Positions 34,545-47,100 of a stretch of DNA of 64,000 bases are shown piece after piece (the first letter of the stretch is position 1; the number at the start of each line of letters is the position of its first letter). The notes beneath the pieces were generated by a model that saw only the letters and a program-made list of their open reading frames with translations, did no database searches and was not told where the DNA came from. The stretch spans positions 21,162,818-21,226,817 of the forward strand of contig CM037471.1 in assembly GCA_021014325.1 (NCBI GenBank), written 5' to 3'. Source of the DNA: Plazaster borealis. Taxonomy: Eukaryota > Echinodermata > Asteroidea > Forcipulatida > Labidiasteridae. The translations under genes and the position numbers were made by a program.

Positions 34545-36020
34545 ACTATGGGAGGCTGCCTGTGATGGGTCATTTTCCAGTTCATTCTGGAGAAACCAGC
34601 TGCAATGACCTTAGACTGTGACGCTGTCTGTGATGGGTCATTTTCCAGTTCATTCTGGAGAAACCAGCTGCAATGACCTTAGACTGTGACGCTGTCTGTG
34701 ATGGGTCGTTTTCAAGTTCATTCCGGAGAAACCAGCTGCAATGAGCTTAGACTGTGAGGCTGTCTGTGATGGGTCATTTTCCAGTTCATTCTGGAGAAAC
34801 CAGCTGCAATGACCTTAGACTGTGACGCTGTCTGTGATGGGTCATTTTCCAGTTCATTCTGAAGAAACCAGCTGCAATGACCTTAGACTGTGACGCTGTC
34901 TATGATGGGTCATTTTCAAGTTCATTCCGGAGAAACCAGCTGCAATGACCTTAGACTGTGAGACTGTCTGGGATGGGTCATTTTCCAGTTCATTCTGAAG
35001 AAACCCGCTGCAATGACCTTAGACTGTGAGACTGTCTTGGATGGGTCATTTTCCAGTTCATTCCGGAGAAACCAGCTGCAATGACCTTAGACTGTGAGAC
35101 TGTTGGGATGGGTCATTTTCCAGTTCATTCTGGAGAAACCAGCTGCAATGACCTTAGACTGTGAGACTGTCTTGGATGGGTAATTTTCCAGTTCATTCCG
35201 GAGAAACCAGCTGCAATGACCTTAGACTGTGAGACTGTCTGTGATGGGTCATTTTCCAGTTCATTCTGGAGAAACCAGCTGCAATGACCTTAGACTGTGG
35301 CGCTGTCTGTGATGGGTCATTTTCCAGTTCATTCCGGATAAACCAGCTGCAATGACCTTAGACTGTGAGACTGTCTGGGATGGGTCATTTTCCAGTTCAT
35401 TCTGGAGAAACCAGCTGCAATGATCTTAGACTGTGAGACTGTCTGGGATTGGTCATTTTCCAGTTCATTCTGAAGAAACCAGCTGCAATGATCTTAGACT
35501 GTGACGCTGTCTGTGATGGGTCATTTTCCAGTTCATTCTGAAGAAACCAGCTGCAATGACCTTAGACTGGGAGACAGTCTGTGATGGGTCATTTTCCAGA
35601 TCAATCTGGAGAAACCAGCTGCAAAGACCTTAGACTGTGAGGCTGTCTGTGATGGGTCATTTTCCAGTTCATTCTGAAGAAACCAGCTGCAATGACCTTA
35701 GACTGTGACGCTGTCTGTGATGGGTCATTTTCCAGTTCATTCTGAAGAAACCAGCTGCAATGACCTTAGACTGGGAGACAGTCTGTGACGGGTCATTTTC
35801 CAGTTCATTCTGGAGAAACCAGCTGCAATGACCTTAGAGTGGGTGGCTGTCTGTGATGGGTCATTTTTCCAGATCATTCTGGAGAAACCAGCTGCAATGA
35901 CCTTAGACTGTGAGACTGTCTGTGATGGGTCATTTTTCCAGATTATTCTGGAGAAACCAGCTGCAATGACCTTAGACTGGCAGACTGTCTGTGATGGATC
36001 ATTTTCCAGTTCATTCTAGT
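34545..36020. repeat. 68-bp tandem satellite, about 21 copies
   Basis: Unit: GAGAAACCAGCTGCAATGAC, TTAGACTGTGA, then GTCTGTGATGGGTCATTTTC and CAGTTCATTCTG. Period 68 (for example tgatgggtca at 34563 and 34631). Variants alternate between GTGACGCTG, GTGAGACTG and GGGAGACAG, hinting at a mixed higher-order pattern. It is unrelated in sequence to the 68-bp satellite at 2180. Confidence 0.96.
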
Positions 36021-37891
36021 TACCCGAGTTTGCTAAATATGACAGCACCTCCTGTCCATCATCCCACACTGATAACCCCATAGTGGCGATATCTCACAAA
36101 CTGCCAATTTGGACTGCTGTAGTAGACATACGAAATAGAAATAGTTATAAATCCATAGTCTCACAGTTCTCTCCCAATAGTTGTATTCTTGCATGATGCA
36201 TTTGCATTTGTTATGTTAAGATATGAATTATTTAGAGTGACACCTCTGCGGAATATGAAACAATAATCTATACTTGATTAAAGATTACACTATATGAAAA
36301 AAGTCTCAGCCATGTAAGTGAAAAAATGCACATGTAAAATCAGGAACTACATCGACTGACTGAAGAAAGTAACACAAACTAATATCGCAACAATTGGCAA
36401 AACGGAAATTTGAGATAGCTTAACTGCAATCATGGTGGCCAGACACTTATTTACAAGTTGTTTATGTACAGTGATATTGATATGTGTTTATTTACATTAT
36501 ACCCTGCAAAAAGTCTTTGTTTGTTTTTTGGTAAATACAAAATTGAGGGAAACAAATAATTCTTTAAGTCATATTTACATTAAGGTATATAATTACCCGA
36601 AATAATTAAGTACAATTTAAAACACTTTTTTAACGAATGTGGCCAACGCAGAATTAACATAAGATGCAACAGCAATTTCACAATTATTAAAACTAAACAT
36701 CATCAACTAAATCCAATCATAACTGCATAATTTAACTAATAAACAAAACAAAATAAATTTGATACGTTTTCTGTAAGTTGTCAAGCTGGTAAATCTAACT
36801 CATGAGCTAAAAAATTAACTATTTAATACCTTTATTCACAAACTAAAAACAGTCTGCTTACAAAATTGAAAAACTTCACAAGACTATCTCTAGTTTAATA
36901 ATACTCATAGTATTGCATTTTTTCTATTCCTAATTTTCGGAATTATTATCACGAATTATGAATATAGACTATGAATCTTGGTAACTTCGAAAGCGTTCAA
37001 ACGTCAAATCTCACAAGGAATGTAAAGGTTTTCTTATTATGCAAATGAGTATATTAGCATATATGTAAATAATAGGTAGGGGATGGATTATAAGTTTGCT
37101 GTGGTGGGAATGGGTGTCTACTATCTATACTGTCTATAAATATTAACCCATTATAAATCAGTGGGATAGAGGGGGCATTGTAAGTAATGACTACTGTGTG
37201 AAGCTTTCCATTATCTTCACATTTCAATCAGATATTGATCAATATCACTTTAATAAGCTGTATATATTGAAGGTTACGAGTATAAAGAATCTGAGGTGAA
37301 AAGGGGGACGCTCATTCAAAAGTTTTGAAGTCTAAAAACTAAAAAATTCATCAAAGTTATGTAATTGTATAATGTGATACATGACAGCATTAATTTAAGG
37401 TGAAAACAGGAAACTAGTTCAAAATGAGGTTTTTGCATCAATTTGACACAAAGTAACCAGGACAGCAAAATTACATCGGAAGACGGTTTCATGGTATTCA
37501 CATGAAAAGCATTTCATACAAAAATAATCCTACAACCTTTGGCAACTTGGGTATAGAAGTGAGATATGCAAATTGGTAATCAATGGGATCAGAAAGAAGG
37601 GGGAGGGGTGTATATAAAAGAGATCTGGCCTTTGGCAATGAAATATTTCAAAAGAAAACACCCTCAAGTCCTCTCACTGCATAACCATTTAAAAGTTCTA
37701 CAATCTTATAAGAGCTTTGTTAATTTTTCATTAATGAAGTGAACAAAACTATGGTTTCCACAAAATATGATTTTCACATGATTTTTTCAGGATTACATTT
37801 GGGAAAAATTGTTTACAAAATGTAGAATTGGGCTGCGCTGAATGAGACTTGCTGACAATTCATAATCTGTTAGCAGTCATTACCTGTTTGG
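36021..37891. other. Probable 3' UTR / downstream flank of the BK-like gene
   Basis: Follows the stop codon of the minus-strand channel gene. AT-rich with several TTTATT (AATAAA on the minus strand) positions, for example near 36487 and 36831. No other gene or repeat was recognised. Confidence 0.4.
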
Positions 37892-38122
37892 CTATAACTC
37901 AAGAGGTGTCTCCGGTATGCCGCTATTCATATTCAAATCCTCAAAGTGTTTCAGACAGAAGATTTTGTCCCCTATCGTGAGTTCAAAGTCTTGAGATGGG
38001 TTGGTGATGACGTAACGTTTCCCCAACGATTTACCAGCAATGATGAGGCTACGGTAGATCCCTAGACATAGGATTCCACTCTCAAGAGCATGAAGAAACA
38101 AATGGTCGTAGGTGTGGCCCTC
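37892..38122 (-). CDS. BK-like channel terminal exon
   Basis: Encodes [20 protein letters not shown] then [19 protein letters not shown] and [13 protein letters not shown], then [13 protein letters not shown] and a TAG stop. Slo1 has LCFGIYRL...[26 protein letters not shown] at this place. Only about 16 residues follow the last conserved motif, so the long Ser-rich tail of mammalian Slo1 is absent or encoded by an alternative exon. Confidence 0.93.
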   Translation of the reverse strand, partial: EGHTYDHLFLHALESGILCLGIYRSLIIAGKSLGKRYVITNPSQDFELTIGDKIFCLKHFEDLNMNSGIPETPLEL

Positions 38123-41100
38123 CTGAGTTTATAAGTAAACAAAAAATGAACATTTTCGTAAACAAGAATTAGCTTTGCAATTTGCTTACCAAACTAAAAT
38201 ATCTGTCGGCGGAGTCTTTCTTAAAGGTTTTGTGATAACATCAGGGTCAAATCTTAAAAAGCTTCTTAGGCAGAAAATGATGCTAAATTACTATTTAGCA
38301 AAACAAAGCAGGAAAACAAGTCACATATATTTGACATGGTATTTTGGCTACAGTAACCTTATTCTTGTAAGCAAAACTGTTTTGTGGCTATTTTAGCTAC
38401 TTTTTGTGCTTCACAGCAGCTCTATGAAATTGGGCCCTGCATATCAATACCATTTTGCATTGATCATTGAATTATAGTTAGAAGATTTCTGTGCAACTTT
38501 GTTAATTCTAGTGACTTAGGCCTATCATAATGATTATGTCAGTTTAGTTTCTAGCCTTAAAATTCTTTGAAATGCTGTAAAAAAAACTCTATGGAAACTA
38601 GCTTAGACAGAAACCCTGACTGTGTGTTTGTAAAAACTGAAAACAGTCCAACCATCTAAAGACCATTTCTGTATGATCATTACAATACACCCAGGCATGG
38701 CTAATGCTGTTATTATTTGGCTCAATTTTTCAGTAAAGATGTCTGGAAAAATAATACAAAACATAACTTTCATTTTAGAAACGTATTGTTTGTTAAACAT
38801 TGGACAAATTGTCATTTGGGCATTTTGGTACAAGCCATTTACGGCCATGGCCACTATGGCCGCTAAATTAGGGTAAAACAAACATTCTTCTGAGGGGAGC
38901 ACTTAAATATGTTGTTGATTAAATGGAAACAACATATCAAACTTAGGATATTTAATTTTTGTAATTTTGAAATCAAATTATCATATTTTTTCCATTCATG
39001 GTATGCACTTTAATTTACAATTTATTTGGAATGTAGCCCATTATAACCTGTGACATCACATGTTACAAAACAGCCACACAACCTGATCTTTCTCCACGCA
39101 CAATTTGCCCACACCTCAATGGAAGAAAACATTTCATATGAAGAAACAGGGCACATCTCAAAACTTGTTCAACTGTTACTTTAATAAATGCTTAGATTTA
39201 TGACACAAAATATAAAACAATTCCGATATGACCAGTGTAGTATCTTGCCTGCCGGGGGGGCAAGATTTTTTTTCCTACGAAATTTTTTTTCCCATACGGG
39301 AAATTAACATGGGCTGGAGGAGGAGGATTCAAAAGAGGGCGCTATCAAAAGAAGTTTGTACACAGTTCGCCGTACGGGACAACAAGTTCGTAGGAAAAAA
39401 AATCTCGATGCTGGGAAGGCCCTGCAATGTACATGTACAGGGTCACTCGTTTTGTAAACAAAGGTTACATGGACTTTATAGAAATGAATCTTTGCATGAA
39501 ATCTTTGCATTAGAAACTTATCTAACAAAATAACATCAACATGAGAGCTTACCTTAAACTGTTGAAACACACCAACCCCAATACTAAGCTGTGCTACAGT
39601 ACACCTATCTCTGAGTAATTCCATGAGTCGACTGTGTCGAATCTGAAGCCCTGGGGGTAGCTCTCCACCCTCGGATAGTATCTCCTCTAAGTCAGCATTT
39701 GTTCCCCCAGTAATAAGAGTTCTGATGAGGGTCAGGGAATGAGAGTTGAAGTATGTCTGCAAAGAGCAAAAAAGTTAGAAGCGGTAATTAATTACAACAG
39801 TCACAAAGAAGTAATTTGTTTACCATTCATTTATTGCATTCTTCCCATGCTTCTTTTTTGTGAAGTGTCTTTCCTACAAAATTTGATTTAGTTCTTAGTA
39901 CTTTAAGAAGAGAATAATATAAATATGTTAAAACAATTTGACTAATCAATGTTACAAAAAGGCATCATAAGTCAACAGTTATAAAACCGGACAGGCCAAC
40001 CACTACCAACTCAACTCAACTACCAACTCATATTTATTTGCTTTTTTTCAAAATTAAAAACCAAACCTACTGGAGGACAACTTCTTGTGCTGTGAATCGT
40101 GTATGACACAAGTTTTAGTAAATTCAGAAATTCTCCTTGGTATTGAGAGACTTTCTCCTTTGTATTTAGAGACTTTCTCCTTGGTATTAATTGGGAGACT
40201 TTCTCCTTGGTATTGAGAGGCTTTCTCCTCGGTATTGAGAGACTTTCTCCTTGGTATTGTAAGACTTTCTCCTTGGTATCGTGATACTTTCTCCTTGTTA
40301 TTTAGAGACTTTCTCCTTGGTATCGAGATACTTTCTCCCTGAGTGACTTTCTCATTGGTATTGAGATTTTCTTTACTACCTCGTAAACAATGTTACCTGT
40401 ATTACAAGTTTCTTTAGATAAACATGAATACCAAGTAAAAAACAGGGTTGTTGGTGTGATAACAACAAAGAGTTTTGACTCACGGCACTCATCAAGGAGT
40501 CCAAGACGCTGACAGCAAACGCTGTACCACAAGCAAATGGCTGAGTGAGATATAACTCAGTGTCAGGATCATCCTCATCGTCATCATCAAGAAACTGAAC
40601 GTTGATGTCGTTTACTGAGGAGAGACACCCAACAAAGAAAAAGGTGGTACATCTTTAATAATCAAATAAAGGAATCTTTTTGTTTATTGTTGTGTAACTA
40701 TTATTTGGAATATTCTGTGGACTTCGCTACTTCTGCAAGCACCCACCCATCCCTTACCTATAAGGTCAAGGGTTCGAACCCTTGCTGAGGTGCTTGTAGA
40801 TAATTTCCACTGGACTCACAGTGGACTGAGTACATAGTGCTTATCACACGTAGAATAAAAACAAAACTAAAAAGTTGCATCATTCTTTATCTCTTTATGC
40901 TATGATTAAATCAATTAAAACCCAAGCAGATCAGAGCTATAACCTAAATAAAAATCGCCAGTTATGGTAGAAGAAACATCTATGCTTATAACTGTATTTC
41001 ATAAATTAAGGAATTTTGCTTGTGCTTGTGCATACTTCCTCTCGCTGCAGAGCATTCTGTACACAGCTCGAGAATGGTGACCCTAAGCGCAGAATTCTAT

Positions 41101-44100
41101 TTTTAGCAGAGTCACGAAATTATACGCGGTCATTATTTTGCCTAAGGCCGTGTACGAATCAAGCCACTTTGGTTCTAAGGCTACGACTGTTTGCTTCAAC
41201 GTTGTAGAAGGCATCATTTCATCAATCCATCCATAGCCACACTGTGTCAAAAGCCACAATCAATTCAAACACCATTTTAATGTGCAGCCATAGGTCAGTA
41301 GCAAAGATTGTATACTGCTCTAAGGCGCAAGATGGGCAACTGGAGCTCATCTATTGTTAGAACGTGAAGTAGGGTCTGTTTGGTGAACAAATGTTTGATA
41401 GCAACGGTCATTGTCTGCATTGATCTATTGTTGCATCAAAAGAGTTCCTTACTAAAATGGCGTCCGAGGGCATACTTCACATTTTGGACCATCTAATTGA
41501 TCTTTGGTCAGTAATATATTGACTTACCTAACTCAGTCAGCATTGGAACAGTAATCTTAGTTGATCCTTGTGTGAATAACGATCTCTTAATACTCCCTCC
41601 ATTTAGTCGTGTTGGTGATTCTGATGGTCAAACAGTTAACAGTTTCAAAGGCCAGTTCAAAGGATAACATGCAACATATTCCTCTACAAAACAATTCTTT
41701 TTCCATGTTTATTATAATGCTATACTTCATACATATTCATAATCATGCAAGAGCCGAATTCTCATTGGTCCATTTTTTTTTTTTGCTGTTTACAGAGTAT
41801 ACGCATGGGCATTAGACTGTTGCATGTGCAACATTCAAGCGCACGGTAAACACGCATGCGTAGTAGACTGTCGCAAGTGCAACATGCGTTTTACGAAGCA
41901 ATCGTATGGACTGTCGCATGTGTGTAGTATATTTCACATGCACGAACATCGCTAGCTACATACACATGAAAAGATGGTGGCACACATAAATATCAAACCA
42001 CCTTTTCCGGAGCTCAATGATACCGAACTAGAGAACTATGAGGTTTATTAAAACTAATGTAACATAGTTTATTTCGAGTGGGCAGTTGATATTAGCTCCC
42101 CTCCATATTAGAAGTTGACAAACTAGTTACCTCGGCTTCACATTGGGAACTAGTTTGTCAACTGCCAATACCTCAGGAGCCATCGACTGTCCACCATCAA
42201 ACCATATTATAATTGTATGTAAGTAGAAAAAAAGTGTTTACACGTTAAGTTGTTTTGCTCCATGGTTTGTATAAACAGCTAAAAATAACTGTATGTGGTG
42301 TAAGTTAAATATTGTCAAAGTTTTATACTGCAGTTTTATGAAGAAAAAGTCTCCCGGCATGCAAACAACAAACCTTAGACTATTGTAGAAATAGAGACAG
42401 ATGTAGTCAAGATGTTTGAATAACTGTCTCAGTCAGTGTCTTAAAGATTGCAGGTATTTCGCTCAAACGTGAAAAAAACCACAAAGATTTTATGAGATGT
42501 TCCTGTAGCGAGAGAGGAATAACTTTACCTGCAGCATACGCTGCGATGATCTTAGAGCGTCTACTGTGAGCCCCGGCAGCCATGATGGATTTCAGATTCA
42601 GAGAGGACAGGATTGTCTCTTTGTCCTGAAGACCCTGTTCAATGTTGTCTCCCATGTTAGCAGACAAGATGACACACATTGCACTCTGATGGACGTTGAC
42701 GTTACGCATGTCTGCACGGCTCAGTGGGGATCCCTATCATATTGGGAAAGTAAATTGGTCAAAATGAGTTACAGGTTGTTCTTATTATCTTAATATCTTC
42801 TAAATAAGACAAAGAAGTGCCTTTATTATGCAGTTTGTGGACATGTAAAGAGAAGTCAATGAAGATTTGATGTGTGGAGACAAACTATCTTCGCTTCTCA
42901 AACACTAGCTCATAGTGATACCAAATCAAGGCACAACATGTTTTTAAGCTTTTTTATTATTATATATTTATGTAAATAAAATCAAGGATACCTCGTGAAC
43001 TTAATCACTGTAGCTTGCAAGCCTGAGGAAACCTGTAAACAAGGGTGCTTGCTATGTGAACCAGAGATACCAGGGTTAACCCCAACTCTTTTGTCCCATA
43101 TAAAGGACAAAGCAATTATGGTAAAGCATCTTGCTCGGGGACACAAGTGCCAAGATCGGGACTTGAACCCACACTCTGCTGATCAGAAACACCAGAGCTG
43201 GAATCCGGTGATCTTAAGCACTCGTCCACGACACGCCACTTATGGCTGGTTTAAAGCTACACAGTCATTGACAAAAAACTTTGAACATGACGGTAGATAA
43301 GTGGTACACTTTATTGGGCTTTTGTTTCAGTCATGGATGCACTTACATTACATATGAAGACCTTGGGGAAATTCTTGATTTTATCCCACTCTCTCTCCAC
43401 ATACTTGAGGTTGCCAAGGAAAACGATGGTCCGAAGATCCTCATTCTTGAAGTTACTTGCTCGCAGAGGCATTACGAAATTCCTTAGACCAATCAGAGGA
43501 GAGTTTTCATCCCCAAACAAACAAACTATGACGTGGTTTACCAGGTGACGCCGTTTTTGTGATGATGCCTAAAATAAGTCAACAACAGCGTAGAATATTT
43601 ATTTAAAAAATTGGCTTAAGTTTGATTTTTAAATGAATCTTGACAAGCGAATAGGCTTAGGTACAAAACTATAAGCAACCAGCAGAATCTACCAAACTTA
43701 CAATTAAAGCATCTTCGATTTGGCGTGCAGGGCACCAGTGAAACAAACCAGTGAAGTCATACGCTGGTTGATGGTCTGATGAGGACTCAGTCACTGCACT
43801 GTAAAAATAGAAAATCATAACTTTGTCAACTTTTTCTCCAAATTATATACAAAAACAAAAACAAACATAAATGGTGCATATCAATTGAATAAAAAGAGAA
43901 GTTTTAAGACATAATATGAAATCAACAGACTTTCACGATTTTGATATGAAACTTGTGAAATGAAGTTTTATCCAGGAATTTCTGTTTAGTTTTGAGCAGT
44001 CTCAGACTAAAGGCCGAGGACACTGGGTTTTGAAAAGAGAAACAAGTAGCAGTAAGAACAGACAACAAGACCAAACCTAGTCAATTGAGTGGCAACAAGA

Positions 44101-47100
44101 GAAAGACTGATGAGACCAAGACTAATCCCAAGACCTAAAACATCCACACTAAATCAACTAAGAGACAACAAGAGACCGACGAGACCAATCTCAAGACCTA
44201 CAAAATCCACACTAAGTCAACAGGGAGGCAACGATAACAAGACTGATGATATTTAGACCAACCTCAAGATGTACAACATGCACAAATCAACTGAGAGGCA
44301 ACAAAACCAAGACAGATGAGACCAAGACAAACCTCAATACCTTCAACATCAACACTAAATCAACTGAGAGGCAATGCTGAGACCAAGACAAACCTCAAGA
44401 CCTACAACATCCACACTCAATTAACCGAGAGGCAACAAAACCAAGACTGATGAGACAAAGACCAATCTCAAGAGCTAAAATCATCCATCCTAAGTCAACA
44501 GAGGCAAGAAGACCAAGACTGATGAGACCAAGACAAACCTCAAGACCTACAACATTCACACTAAGTAAACTGAGAGGCAACAAGACCAAGACTGATGAGA
44601 TTAAGACCAATCTTAACATCCACATTAAGTCAACAGAGCGGCAAGACCAAGACAGATGAGACCAAAAACAATCTCAAGACCTGCAACATCCACATTAAAT
44701 CAACTGAGCAGCAAGACCAAGACTGATGAGGCCAAGACCAATCTCAAGACCTACAACATCTACACTCAGTAAACTGGGAGGCAACAAGACCAAGACCTAC
44801 AACATCCACACTAGGTCAATTGAGGCAAAGACCAAGACTGCATGATGAGAACAAGACCAACCTCAAGACCTACAACATCCACACTTAGTCAACTGATGAG
44901 AGGCAACAAGACCAAGACTGATGAGGCCAAGACCAATCTCAAGACCTACAACATCCACACTCAGTGAACTGAGAGGCAACAAGACCAAGACCTACAACAT
45001 CCACACTAGGTCAATTGAGGCAAAGACCAAGACTGCATGATGAGAACAAGACCAACCTCAAGACCTACAACATCCACACTTAGTCAACTGATGAGAGGCA
45101 ACAAGACCAAGACTGATGAGACCAAGACCAATCTCAAGACCTACAACATCCACACTAAGTCAACTGAGAGGCAACAAGACCAAGACCTACACTATCCACA
45201 CTAGGTCAATGAAGGCAAAGACCAAGACTGCATGATGAGAACAAGACCAACCTCAAGACCTACAACATCCACACTTAGTCAACTGATGAGAGGCAACAAG
45301 ACCAAGACTGATGAGGCCAAGACCAATCTCAAGACCTACAACATCCACACTCAGTGAACTGAGAGGCAACAAGACCAAGACCTACACTATCCACACTAGG
45401 TCAATTAAGGCAAAGACCAAGACTGCATGATGAGAACAAGACCAACCTCAAGACCTACAACATCCACACTTAGTCAACTGATGAGAGGCAACAAGACCAA
45501 GACTGATGAGGCCAAGACCAATCTCAAGACCTACAACATCCACACTCAGTGAACTGAGAGGCAACAAGACCAAGACCTACAACATCCACATTAGGTCAAT
45601 TGAGGCAAAGACAAAGACTGCATGATGAGAACAAGACCAACCTCAAGACCTACAACATCCACACTTAGTCAACTGATGAGAGGCAACAAGACCAAGACTG
45701 ATGAGGCCAAAACCAATCTAAAGACCCACAACATCCACACTAAGTCAACTGAGAGGCAACAAGACCAAGACCTACAACATCCACATTAGGTCAATTGAGG
45801 CAAAGACAAAGACTGCATGATGTGACCAAGACCAATCTCAAGACCTACAACATCCACACTAAGTCAACCTCAAGACCTACAACATCCACAATAAGTCAAC
45901 TGCGAGTAAATTACTTACCCTTTGATTTGTAAATCAGGTAAGTCAACATGGGATGTGCGAGCGGCTGGTGCTGTAGAAAACAAAAACATCAACATTTTAA
46001 TCCAAGACCAACGAAAACTAAACGTTAGTTTCTCTTCAACCCATCTCTGAAAGGTAATGAGATCTTTCATTTATTAATTTTTTTTACCCGAGTCAAAATA
46101 CATGCCCGTATCCCCATCTCTTTTCAAGGGCTTCAAGACTTTATATGACACGGTTGCAATGTACTTGATACCTTGCACCAACGTCACGTGCGGCTACCAT
46201 CCGCCAGGCTCGCCTTTTTGGGACTCAATAGTAAGTGTGTAAACACCGAGCCGATCAAAATGCGCACTACACTGTCTAAATACACAGGGACATTGACTCC
46301 CAAAATGGCGCAACCAAGATTATTGTGATGATGACGTCAAGTGAATTGGGTCAAAGACGAATTTGCTGAAAATGAAGAAATTGACTGCATAAATATTTTC
46401 AGCCCACGTTTTTGGACCTTTCGTTGTTTATGTTAATAAGTCATAAAAAAATACGAACATCTTTAAGAACATCATTAACATGAAACTAATAATAAACTTT
46501 TTCATTTGACCCCTAAATTTAGATTTACATTTTAAATAGCTATAATGTATAGATTCAAGAAAGTTGTAACCTTTCCTTTAAGCTTTTGCACGAACAAATC
46601 CGCCAATGTTTAGTGGTAGTTAATTTAAAAAAACAATTAATCAATGTCGGGATCCAATAGCCATGTTCAAACATGTTTACATTGAAGATATTGTAAGATA
46701 TTCAGGTAATAAGTATGATTGATTTAGACTTAGTAATTTCCTTAGATTGAAATCACAATCTTGCATAATAACACTAACTATATCTACCTGGTTCATGAAG
46801 ATCCCCGAGTCGAGTCATTGCTAGCAGTTTATGGCCGTCTTTATGGGTGTACTTTTTGGCATGGTCTGGTGATAAATATAATTAAATTTTGAATAGTTAT
46901 ATTAAAAAAACCACCCGGTTACATTGTATGAATGCAATGGCATGATATGTTTTGTTTATTTTTTGCACGCGTCACGCTTGCGCGCGCTTTATAATTCGAA
47001 ATAAGGTAAGATGCTACTTGTATTCTATTTTCGTCATTCTGCTGATGAGTGCCTTATGGTACGAAACAGTCTGTCCAGAAGAGAGATATGCCAGAGTTTG

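Noticed and set aside
44395..44659. Opposite-strand frames of 69-76 codons, one Leu-rich and membrane-like
   Set aside because: Translation of the GACCAAGACC satellite; low complexity, inside a BK-like intron.
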